Assembly (NCBI GenBank): GCA_001953115.1
Contig: LSSL01007668.1
Location: forward strand, 1-37,599
Reading direction: 5' to 3'
Length of the DNA: 37,599 nt
Source: Smittium mucronatum
Taxonomy: Eukaryota > Kickxellomycota > Harpellomycetes > Harpellales > Legeriomycetaceae
This document shows, piece by piece, positions 9,301 through 16,699 of this stretch; position 1 is the stretch's first letter; every line of letters starts with the position of its first letter. The notes beneath the pieces were generated by a model, which worked only from the letters and a program-made list of their open reading frames with translations, did no database searches and was not told the origin of the DNA. Made by a program: the position numbers and the translations under genes.

Positions 9301-11607
9301 GATACAGTAAGTTCCCACCCCGATCTTGATCCTATGGAAGCTGTGTGTCTCCCAGAATTATCAAATCCTTCAAATACAAGAGATGATATTAGGACTCAAG
9401 TTGTTGAGGTGAAAAATGAGCAAATCCTTTTAAATCCGCTCAATTCATCAATAATTGTAAACTCGAATGATAATGTTGAAGTTAAGATGGAGACTGCAGA
9501 TAAGGCTAGCCGAGAGATTTTGGATAAATCTGATGCTGAAGTTTTACAATTTTCTGGTAATATTGGAGAATCTCACAATTCATTTTCATCTTCAGGTGGA
9601 GCTGATATTATCCCTGCTTCTACTTTTAAGGACGATCGTAAAATCTCTGAGCATAATCGCGATAGTGTAACGTTCAGCTCTTCCAACTCTACTAAAAGCA
9701 TGCATGATCCATCCGGTATCTCTAAATTAAATGGCTGCTCGAGCTTTTCTCAATTCTCAAACATTGATGATAACCTTAACTCGCTTGATCATAATATTTT
9801 TGAAGGTGTTCATTCTCAAACCCATAGCTCAAACGTTGAGAATCCACAAATATCTGAGTCGAATAAAATTTCTAATCACTCATCATCATCTTCTGAAAAA
9901 TCTTTAAATATAGAAAAAAATAAAATATTCGAGCATAACTCAACAAATTCCTTAGATATCTCTGATAAACCGACTAATAGTTTACCCGAAAGTTTGTCCA
10001 CAACTCCAACCACTAAATTAAATGATCCTATTCCTGATTTTAATTTAGATAATCACTTAGAGCCAAGGGCAACCAGAACCTTTTCAAAAAAAACTAGAGG
10101 TGACTCAGATCTTTTATCCAATCCACCTTACGTTCATTCCAATTCAAATTCCCTAAAGAATGAAAGTCCCAACATCAATAACAGTGGTAGCCACATGTCA
10201 TCTAATGGTAAGAATTCATCTATAAATATTACTACCAAATCCAATGAGAAAGAAAGCCCAAGCAGTGTCAACATTGATCTTCCTATTAAAACGCCCATCA
10301 ATCATCCTAATTATAATAAACTCATTTCTTCGTTTCCGAAAATTGATGGTGACGATGTTATCAAATCCGAAAATATAGACGGAGTTCCATCCGAAAAAAT
10401 CGCCTTAACATCTACATTGGCCAAATACCTAGAATCTCCTGCTAAAACAACACCTCCAGATATTGCCTCACCAAACCACACACCCTTTGGCTCTTTAATC
10501 AAAACCAGTATGGATGATGGGAATAAAGATCAATCTTTAACAAAAATAGATCTTCTCAGTATAGCCAAAATACATTACTCATCTAGTCCTTTGGCAAAAT
10601 CTGGTAGAACAAAACAAGAATCTGATTTTGAAAAAAAGAAGCATATGTCTAATGACTATCAAAACTTCCCGAAATTGTCTTATAAAGACTCAGAATCCAG
10701 TGAATCACAAACTCAAGCTTTTCAGGAAGCTAATTCTTATAGTTTTAAAAGCGAAGAGGATACCTCATATAGATTCAATTCTTTTGGCTCTGCCGAACTC
10801 CTCAATGATAGGCAGGATTTAACTGAAATAAATTCTGACTTAGCTGATAAGGGATTAAATGTAAAGACGTTTAGTAATAGTTCGGAAGATGGTAAGTTTA
10901 AATTCGAAATTTTTAACAGACCATCTTCTAAAAGCTTTGCTCTACCGAGTTTCAAGACTGATGATATTGATATCTTGAATTCGCCCGTTTCTCCCGATTT
11001 ACCCAAAATTGGTAAGAGCGATTCATCTATACAGGCCTCATTTAGTAGAAGTAAGAGCTATTCCAATCTAAAATCAGAAGCAATCTTGGACAATAAGTCA
11101 TCACCAGGTTATAAACCTTTAAATAAGGGGAAAGCTCATTCTAAGAAATCAGGCGGTTCTTCTAATTCTACAATTTTGAACAAACTTACTAACATGTTCT
11201 CAATCGATAAAAATGATGACCTTAAAAGAGTTGATATTGATAATATCGATAATTTGACTCCGATGGAGTACAAAAAGAAAATCCTTCATATGCAAAAAAA
11301 AATCGATAAGCAAACAAAAAAACTTGCATTTTTAGAAACCACTATTTTAGATCAACAAAAGATACTAGACTCCTCGATGGATAAAATAGAATCTCTCATG
11401 AAGAAAAACACCGATATTGAGTTCGAAAAGAATAATATAGAGGATGAAATTGAGGAGCTTTCAAAGAGTTTATTTACTGAGGCTAATGAATTGGTTAAAA
11501 AGGAGGCTATTAGGCGCCATGAGGCTGAACAAAAAACTATCTCGCTTGAAAAAGAAATTATTGAGCTGAAGAAACAAATAGATTCTCTCATAAGTTCAGG
11601 AAAATAG
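3361..11607 (+). CDS. Giant disordered protein with C-terminal Sec2/Rabin8-type Rab GEF coiled coil
   Basis: A single uninterrupted frame of 2748 codons ends in TAG. Residues 1 to about 2630 are low-complexity, very rich in Ser, Asn, Lys, Asp and Glu, with no membrane segment or folded domain that I recognise. A basic patch lies at about 372-406, and many SP/TP and RSxS sites suggest heavy phosphorylation. Residues about 2633-2748 are a heptad-type coiled coil containing EELSKSLFTEANELVKKEA (about 2698-2716). This matches the signature of the Sec2/Rabin8 family (SLFxEAN/H-x-MV), whose paired helices release GDP from Sec4/Rab8-class GTPases on secretory vesicles. In yeast Sec2 that domain is N-terminal; here it is last, and the protein ends about 32 residues after the motif. 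No tryptophan occurs in the whole protein. The first ATG was chosen because the upstream sequence has no long open frame. The frame is real beyond doubt; exchange activity is inferred from one motif plus the coiled coil. Confidence 0.88.
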   Translation: MSYGNRSIRVMEAGGDRISDSDSDKEFYVNSENQLHSFFNSSPISHINFKPHNSTEKSQNLQRISFMGAKSLPDSSDINLYSKSNRFDFNFPLPGSSVTKDLSVMNSQSPRQIDSAPVSNTDYKKTISNNTHSNLDAYKLTYSQNSNYRLPNKTKSILKNGSNRNKTSIDVVPLESLLKKDSNKYKNEIGNSQTANFQQIKISNNSRKEFSPSYNLYDFSNNENTNHGSILTDEREFFQKNQVLRSSSVGDLSRPLIIPQEFDLSHFHSQKSQNELINQYEQSYQSHNFIRSNSKSFISESDQFAQNISPLSPVIRLINEVSQISNDHGLSMNRHERSKSEPQSLPVELIIPDFENKNFDSKIIENSHISSRPKSSHGGRKLSKSSGGIKIKKSEKRVEAKLVPGKVFDAQPLDNAIEALKSTSPLKSALRNPSSAIKNQSKLIEKSRTRYSAENKKVTSSESQNFTCEKDISSGKSSTQIYEPIVLNSPKNEDNLAGSFRDYKSQTLFENTSPIFSGESKSPQNYQYITPSPTLNFFARSSNNRNNASKSSSPQNKKSLSPIQSSNFSNTLIINTAESKNSPVKKSSKILPTLPISSRLKDQLYSSNSKVYSITDQISPGISPVKSNSDSNFEKMLMSVTLALKDDYFPSEIQENSINSNSLKPSLKQPSLYEKDSISKNGRNVSALNTSVSFNSTQENSHSPNVIKKPIYPLNSSEKIFSKSYSSKNVNPPPSFSSNSKEIFVDTYPFSSERNFLPLDVKDTQNSNSINKISSSISEPLSKSKASSSSDLCGISEKKLLPPKNNSTSTIGLASKVVTPRTFNSIETKVTKSKNMASIFESSENKINTPENSHFKLQSSFEDLNAPTLEGKKHQLKSSSNQDTQFNESLNLGDSELSITSGIPFESKNEYKAPNIQSVKIIDISLRDYGSDTPSSYPDYEQIGSGLSENEDIHSYKSIPEVIEKEINISSKVKDDAYFTYSLNNNSINVAQVHHINNLSHSKVKKARDGTFTKSDDINNIDNLDRLQKIHLEALNVSNNSKDQNSQSFFPTQNIPVQTSGDTSTLLISKADEPGIDLVSQNKTIDYKIVIPFEESASLPREDNCQSLSLDTNLSNSSLDIFKSDQKDLSTSNGISLNPNHIHPCAPSFKNSSEEGLISLEKIDEPSNLSISHVHTNKTSDIESLSKFDQSFTDSAEESEQYYLANEVILTKINSNNESSSSRLIPPIIASEISKSSVEKDSLDFSRSNYSIASFSKKNLVSLKKNSISSLSGYENDSLAFSIENFPRNVLNMTSSSLSLPQSNSNIKNNLIDPKDEFRASSLRNSLISPKEGKSEVYPNLNNIKDVFHPSGNPLNSLNILQKSSGLDHFHLSSNLPEDESDLGRISQELDKSLLMPGITSVISSNIIVGSPEQKNNALLESYGGKDLAKSDSMKKDEIIKVHVPEMDFSFKPFSSLEHSTSLKSSQDLGSHIYPAKNEQDLRLEHTLNSKTKKNSTVTNQKVSPIEESENAGVYLNISPKNYTEAQNYLHENDRNRSQFESSTDLNSSSEFGGPKILDNKRVSEALTESTMGSSQYYESSNLDTNEEFYSIGFRGSYSKSSDEIIQNDSNVSINSIGAKKFTLHGNEETLPRSVFLKNENYSGNFIPISEINAVRSSTQDVSQVNSIPESFSSNDLKDKIGLYLEPPLGEERLQDYNLTSKALPTSKTSNFNEDLDNVPLFDGYTSPSITADLDSSTYDSVNLTSSNRKIITPEASFSYFKPCDYASIPNRPSDALKKLPSTNVSENLFVSSEIAENPERSISPSKCLTNNSGFNSDINPNKITESSFVSKKSSFDIHIIDDFDLETTHKIKLDSNQETSSSSKNLTVICAKKPIFNDFRDDLKLEKVSKNVSSSQIIEPNSILSSSDPNICNPSSPKHIGGSVPNLISFSDRSNNFLFIKTVNSRLEASKNPKDKILKEYQIKNFQGSSTFLSENSLSDTVSSHPDLDPMEAVCLPELSNPSNTRDDIRTQVVEVKNEQILLNPLNSSIIVNSNDNVEVKMETADKASREILDKSDAEVLQFSGNIGESHNSFSSSGGADIIPASTFKDDRKISEHNRDSVTFSSSNSTKSMHDPSGISKLNGCSSFSQFSNIDDNLNSLDHNIFEGVHSQTHSSNVENPQISESNKISNHSSSSSEKSLNIEKNKIFEHNSTNSLDISDKPTNSLPESLSTTPTTKLNDPIPDFNLDNHLEPRATRTFSKKTRGDSDLLSNPPYVHSNSNSLKNESPNINNSGSHMSSNGKNSSINITTKSNEKESPSSVNIDLPIKTPINHPNYNKLISSFPKIDGDDVIKSENIDGVPSEKIALTSTLAKYLESPAKTTPPDIASPNHTPFGSLIKTSMDDGNKDQSLTKIDLLSIAKIHYSSSPLAKSGRTKQESDFEKKKHMSNDYQNFPKLSYKDSESSESQTQAFQEANSYSFKSEEDTSYRFNSFGSAELLNDRQDLTEINSDLADKGLNVKTFSNSSEDGKFKFEIFNRPSSKSFALPSFKTDDIDILNSPVSPDLPKIGKSDSSIQASFSRSKSYSNLKSEAILDNKSSPGYKPLNKGKAHSKKSGGSSNSTILNKLTNMFSIDKNDDLKRVDIDNIDNLTPMEYKKKILHMQKKIDKQTKKLAFLETTILDQQKILDSSMDKIESLMKKNTDIEFEKNNIEDEIEELSKSLFTEANELVKKEAIRRHEAEQKTISLEKEIIELKKQIDSLISSGK

Positions 11608-12065
11608 TTATTTTTTTTTTTTTACAAAAATCAATCTATGATCTTTAACTGTACAACACACCCTTTTTCCTCCCCTTAGCATTTTTTGGTAAAAACGATT
11701 CAGAATTAACTAACTTGATAGTTACATTTCTTTTTTTGGATTATTACATTGATTTATAATATTTTCTCGATATTTTTTTTAGCAAAATTTGAAAATTGAG
11801 ATTTCTTAAACTGTAAATAAAAAATTTGCGTCTAAGAATAGTAGAAATACTTCTTGTGCTTAATTCAGATTTTTTTTTCAAAAAAAGAAGCAGAAAACTC
11901 CATCAAGGTATATTAAATTGCCTAAGCTGTAATTAATATTATTACATAATATTTTTTCACATGCTTTTTTTAAATTTTTGAAATTTGAGTGTTCTTAGCT
12001 TTTGCGCCCCTTAGCCTTTTTTGAAAAAACAAAGCAGAAAACACGAAAAACCCATATGCCATTGG
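11608..12065. other. 3' flank of the giant gene
   Basis: A+T-rich sequence beginning with a T tract right after the stop codon. No gene was seen. Phrases such as CCTTAGC(A/C)TTTTTT and AAGCAGAAAAC recur at about 11680, 11888, 12007 and 12031, hinting at old degenerate repeats related to the neighbouring tandem duplication. No coding continuation of the Sec2-like frame is visible, so a downstream exon is unlikely. Confidence 0.4.
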
Positions 12066-12229
12066 TATATAACATTTTTCCATCCATTTTATGGTAGATT
12101 TTACAAACTTGAATTTTTGTAAACCATAAAAGTTAACAGTTAAGCTTTAAACCCCAAAAGTAGAAACTTGGTACTAATATACATGACCAAGTGTACTAAA
12201 TAACAAAAAACTGCTCTCTTCCTGTTTCC
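12066..12229 (+). repeat. Direct repeat, unit 1 (172-bp period)
   Basis: First copy of a tandem duplication. It shares long identical blocks with unit 2, including CCATAAAAGTTAACAGTTAA, TTTAAACCCCAAAAGTAGAA and ACTGCTCTCTTCCTGTTTCC. Corresponding bases are exactly 172 apart (for example 12066 and 12238; 12229 and 12401). The few differences are mostly single substitutions, so the duplication is much younger than the surrounding transposon decay. Confidence 0.93.
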
Positions 12230-12237
12230 ACCATTTT

Positions 12238-12401
12238 TATATAGTATTTTTCCATCCATTTTATAGTAAATTTTATAAATTTGAATTTTTTAAAACCATA
12301 AAAGTTAACAGTTAAGCTTTAAACCCCAAAAGTAGAAACTTGTTATTAATATACAAGACCAAGTGTACCAAATAACAAAAAACTGCTCTCTTCCTGTTTC
12401 C
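12238..12401 (+). repeat. Direct repeat, unit 2, joined to LINE fragment
   Basis: Second copy of the 172-bp-spaced duplication. Its last bases (about 12391-12401) read in frame into the reverse-transcriptase segment that follows (C-F-R-S-P-I-L-F), so the repeat ends at or just inside the truncated 5' edge of the LINE. Unit 1 carries the same terminal bases but then diverges. Confidence 0.9.
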
Positions 12402-13830
12402 GTTCCCCAATATTATTCAATTTTATTATCAACGATATTTTTGAGGGGATGGATGGAGTTTATGTCCCATCACTAGGAAAAACATTCCTGGGCTAATATT
12501 CGCCGACGATATGGTGGTAATTGCAAATACACAGGAGTATCTCCAAAATTCATTAAACTCGGTTTCTAATTGAGCCGACACCTGGGAAATGAAAATCAAC
12601 GCATCCAAGTGCGGGGTTCTTGGGATTGGCTCCAAAATAAATTATCAATTCACGGCCCAGGACCAAAATTTAGAAATTCTCCAAAAACATGAATATCTTG
12701 GATAAATTTTCAATGATGATTGGTCATCATCATCAAACATCAAAAAAAATATAACCAAGGTTATAAATGCATTTTTTGGCGGGTATAGATTTTTTTTCTA
12801 GGACCGATCTGCCCACCGCAATCAAAATAAATTTTATAAATCAGTACTCATGCCAATTGGATGTTAGGTGGCGAAACATTCGGTATGAGTGAATATTGCC
12901 AAAGATCGATACAAAGTGAAATCTATAAAGCAATTAGACTCGCTGCACGGGTCGGCAAATCTACTGCAATGCAAAGACTTAGAGCTGAATTTGGTATCAA
13001 ATCAGTATTTATGAAAACCAGTGTAGCCCGTGAGCGCGCATTTAATAAATGGAAAGATTCCAAAAAATGGATAGCCGACTTGATAAATAGCCCCCACCGA
13101 TCCAGAATGAGCACATGGGTGACGGGAACATCTAAATGGCTAAAAAAATATTCTAAAAACGGAGGAATTTTTTAAACTGAAAAATCATTGGCCGGTCGAA
13201 AAAATCTAAATAACCGATCCATAATTCACAAATGGGTTCTAAATCGAGGGATAAAAAAATCTGGAAATTGGATTAAATTTTAAGCCCTGTACCCAGATCG
13301 GTGAATAGGCTTTCATAAAATCGGGAAAATCCGAATTGGTCAGCCTTGGATAGGTTCAACGCCTGGATAATGCAAAAATCATCGACGGAAAATTTAATTT
13401 TTTTTGCCTTTTTTGCAAAAAAAACACGCCAGAGACAATTGAGCACTTATTTTTAGTGTGTGAAAAATAGGATAACATCCGTAGAAGTAAAATTGAGAAA
13501 TTTTTTGCTCAAAATAATAGTTTTAGCGAAAGAGTTAGTGTTACTTTTACCGATCCAGCTCAGTTGAGCAGGTCTGAAAACTCCTTGGGGGGAGGGGGTC
13601 TAAAAAATCTTTTTATCAGCTCCGCGCTGACAACTACAGCCAAATAATCGAACTGGGTGCAGCAAATTTTTTGGATCGCATTCGTGTTACCCGTCTATTA
13701 ATACTGGAAAGTATTAATAGATCACTATCCCCCTTGAAAAAATTCCCAGTGGGTACGGAGCTGCTAGAGCGACGGGCGGAGTTGGGTAGGATATTTTTCC
13801 GGAAAATTTCAACTTTTTTTTAAATTTTAT
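12391..13830 (+). pseudogene. LINE ORF2 fragment: reverse transcriptase, thumb and C-terminal zinc motif
   Basis: The sequence shows RSPILFNFIINDIFEGMDG (about 12403 on), then the catalytic block GLIFADDMVVIANTQEYL with FADD at 12499-12510, SLNSVSN, TWEMKINASKCG and the thumb-start motif EYLG. A 104-codon open piece at 12861-13175 starts MLGGETFGMSEY and contains ARERAFNKWKDSKKWI. The C-terminal zinc motif CLFC-x9-H-x4-C lies at 13405-13461, and ELLERRAELGRIF ends the protein near 13820. It is dead: there is a frameshift before the FADD block, stops at 12571 (TGA where Trp is usual), 12703, 12799 and 13468, and another frameshift near 12860. The FADD box and terminal CCHC motif are standard for LINE ORF2 proteins of the L1/Tad type. 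I did not resolve the exact clade. Confidence 0.88.
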
Positions 13831-13886
13831 AAGTGTTTTTGTTCATTTTTATCGAGTTTAAAAATTAATTCTGTGCAAAAAAAAAA
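12391..13886 (+). mobile_element. 5'-truncated LINE (non-LTR retrotransposon), copy 1
   Basis: Only the last 1.5 kb of the element is present, starting inside the reverse-transcriptase domain, which is typical 5' truncation. The 3' end is placed at a run of ten A (13877-13886) that follows the ORF2 end, as expected for target-primed reverse transcription. The sequence from 12544 to 13886 aligns with 18850 to about 20197 at a near-constant offset of 6.28-6.32 kb, which identifies a second copy. Copy 1 is the better preserved of the two. Confidence 0.88.
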
Positions 13887-13921
13887 TCTTCTGGTTTCCG
13901 TTTGGTAAAAACCTCGGTTAA

Positions 13922-14400
13922 AATCGATCGAATTTAAGCTATAAAACGAGAGCTAATAAAATTCAAGTAAGAAAAGTTTTAAAGATTATCAACTTTGTCA
14001 CAAGTGTGAGATTTATTAAACCACCAAGACGTTCTCCTAAATCTTGATGATTTAATAAAAAAATTTTTGAACATTATTACAAACCCGATGCCAAAGTTTG
14101 GGAAAGTTTGGAAAAAGCTAACATCGAAAAATTTTAAAGTTTGCAAGTTTGTCAAAAATCTTGTAAAAAATTTCAGTTTTTAAGCCTATAAAAAACTTAG
14201 CGAAAAAAGGTGCAAATTATCAAATTGGTACACTTCTGATAAATTAAACTGTGAATAAATCCATCAAGACTAGGTCCTAAAACTTTGTATATTAATTAAA
14301 AAAGACTGAAAAAGTCGATATCTATCCCAAGTAAACTTTGAAGTGAATCGAGCGACCATAAGAATAGATAATTTCTAACTTTGTACCTCAGCTAGGAGTG
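13922..14400 (+). repeat. Two diverged 240-bp tandem units, possible LINE 5' monomers
   Basis: The block around 14021 (CCACCAAGAC, then TCCTAA, then TTTAAT/ATTAAT) recurs 240 bp later at 14261 (CCATCAAGAC, then TCCTAA). The preceding TAAGC(C)TATAAAA and ATTATCAA words recur at the same spacing. A weaker third start may begin near 14370 (ACTTTGTACCTCAGC). No open frame is present. Tandem monomers ahead of ORF1 are known as promoter units in some L1 elements; assigning that role here is inference. Confidence 0.45.
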
Positions 14401-14564
14401 TGATCCTAATCTCCAATTTTTTTACATCGAATTCGTTCCAATTGCTCAAATTCATCAATTCAATAAATTAGGAATCTTTATCTTATCAAATTTAATATTT
14501 TACAATCTATATTCAAAAAAACACAAAACAGTAAAAAAAAATTTTCATAAGTAAAAAATCTGAT

Positions 14565-16195
14565 ATAATCAGACATATTAAACGGGTTAGAGAAGTAGTT
14601 AAACCAAATTGCAGAGATGCCGCTAAAAATCGAGTTATTAAAACCTATTTTCAAGCTAATCCTCTATTAACAGGAAATGCAGTCGGTAATGCCAACGTGA
14701 AAGCAAAATTAACAAAATATAATAAGCCAAATTGTACAGAATTTGTTTATGTATCCATTGGACATCTTTTTGATAGAACATCGCAAAAGAAACTAAAAAA
14801 AATCTTTTCATGAGTTCAGATAAAAATGTAGAGGTGAGCTGGTCTCAGTTTAAAGAAAAAGTTCATGGGGGCTTTTGAAGCAGCAAAAAGTGTCGCCAAA
14901 CACATAAAAATATTTATTTTAGTATGAAAGAGGATTTCAAAGTAAGAGAAAATTTTTTTTATTTCTCACCATCAAAAATACTAAAGAACTGATGGAAAAA
15001 TATATAATTTTAGACGGAAAGAAAGTAGAATTCTACCAGAAAGTAAGATACGAAGAAATATATAATGTTATCAATACCCTTAACTATAGAGATAATGAAA
15101 TTTTGTCACTTATAAGAATATCTAAACTCAGTTAAGATAACTATGTAGTATCAGTTATATCGTTACATCTGAAATAAGAGGCGATAGTGCATATCTAGCT
15201 TACTGAATAAGAATCTTTTTATTAAAAAAGACACGTATAGCATACTAAAATTATTCCTAACTCATGATGGCGGAAAAATAAACTTATTTTATCAAGGATG
15301 TAAAACAGATTGCAGCTTTCGCAAAAAAATAGGAAAATGATAGTTTGAATATAAAGATCTTAATATTAAAGATCTTAATCCGAAAAATTCTGATAAAAAA
15401 ATGAGTCATCTGCCATCTCGATCCAGAAGCAAGTAATTTCAGATACTGTGGCGGAAAAATAAAAGAAGTTTTATAATAAAAAAAAATTGATACTATAATT
15501 CCAAATAATACGGATAATTTATCTAAAAAAATGTCAAAATATGTAAAGAAAATAGAGATAAGCCCGTATAAAATTCATGAAAATTGATGAAGTTTTTCCA
15601 ATCTCTAAAAAATCTCTATTTCTCAAGTAAGTCACCTGGGCAGCGGTGAAACTAAGGATATAAAAAAAAAGTAACTCCAAATAAGAAATCGATCATATGA
15701 TACCGGATTCGATCGAAAATGTGTCAAAATCAGAATCGTAAGACTATTTTGGGGAGGTGAAATAGTCAGAATTGTCCGATTTTGTGAGGATCAGGTTTAA
15801 TGGGATAATTTTAATGATAAAAGGTAAAAGACTATACTAGTTAAAAATATAAAAGACATGGAAAGAGACAAGTTGAAAAACTTAGCCATTCCAAGATGTC
15901 TAAGCTTCCTTATTTATACCATTTTCTATTTTCTAAAAGTCAATTATGCTTATGGGAAGATTTCTTCATTGGATGAAACATTCAATGCGTGTACTGAATC
16001 TATTGGTTTATTACAGATTTGGAATTTTCTGGATCGAATTTACATGAAACGAAATTTGAAAAAAAACTAGGAGAACGAGTCAATGGATATTTCAGATAAG
16101 CCGATCCGATAAATAAAAATTATAAAGATGGGGATAGAAATTCCAGTAGCAGAGATGTCACCATTGATGAATTAATGGAATAAGAAATTATCTTT
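14565..16195 (+). pseudogene. LINE ORF1 (gag-like) remnant
   Basis: Consecutive open pieces in shifting frames read like one decayed protein. 14568-14810 (81 codons) contains VVKPNCRDAAKNRVIKTYF and FVYVSIGHLFDRTSQKKLKK. About 14962-15132 contains LFLTIKNTKELMEKYIILDG and YEEIYNVINTLNYRDNEI. 15251-15337 contains THDGGKINLFYQGCKTDCSF followed by RKKIGK, resembling a zinc knuckle with one Cys changed to Arg. A 70-codon piece at 15858-16070 begins MERDKLKNLAIPRC. The position upstream of the endonuclease and reverse transcriptase fits an RNA-binding ORF1. The assignment rests on order and the knuckle-like residues, because ORF1 proteins are poorly conserved. Many stops and frameshifts make it non-functional. 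Confidence 0.55.
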
Positions 16196-16699
16196 TTGAA
16201 AAATTAAAAAATAAAAGACTCTACGTTATACCTTGAACCATATGGAGCAATAAGACTTTTTTAACAAAAAAATTAATATAATGCAAATAATCATCTCATA
16301 AACTCATATATATATTTATTATGAAAAAACGAAAATTTTCAATAAAATAATGATGTTTAATGTCTCCGAAAATCGTTTAGAAACTGTAAAAAACCATTTT
16401 TTACTATAATTTAACTCCAAAGCATAAGATTTTAAATCCAAAAAAATTAAATAAAAATAAATAAATAATATTGGGACGAAGTATCGACCAACTATTCAAA
16501 CTTAGATATTCTGAAATCGGACATTTCTCTTAACAAAAATTCATTAAAGACGAAAAATCTTCAGAAAAAATACAAAAAATACACAGGAAAAAATTAAACA
16601 AACAAAAAAACTGTAAATTTGATAGAAAAAAATTAATATTGATAACATTTAACATTAGAGCATAAGATATGTGATATTTTATCACGAAAATAGGCTCAA

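Noticed and set aside
3361..11607. Shorter ORFs of 60-100 codons inside the giant gene on both strands
   Set aside because: They overlap the 2748-codon frame completely and have shadow-type composition; none has independent support.
11580..12065. Intron and further coding exon extending the Sec2-like protein
   Set aside because: No convincing donor near the stop and no protein-like frame before the repeats; the coiled coil ends naturally in LISSGK.
12861..13175. Stand-alone 104-codon gene
   Set aside because: Its sequence continues the LINE ORF2 thumb/C-terminal region, with flanking ORF2 pieces in other frames; it is a fragment of the retrotransposon pseudogene.
12391..13830. Alternative genetic code (TGA as Trp)
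   Set aside because: The LINE shows TGA at a usual Trp position, but TGG is used elsewhere in the same segment, TAA and TAG also interrupt it, and frameshifts are present; simple decay explains it.
15858..16070. Independent 70-codon gene
   Set aside because: It lies between the ORF1 pieces and the endonuclease motif of LINE copy 2 and ends in a run of Lys/Asn codons; better read as part of the decayed element.
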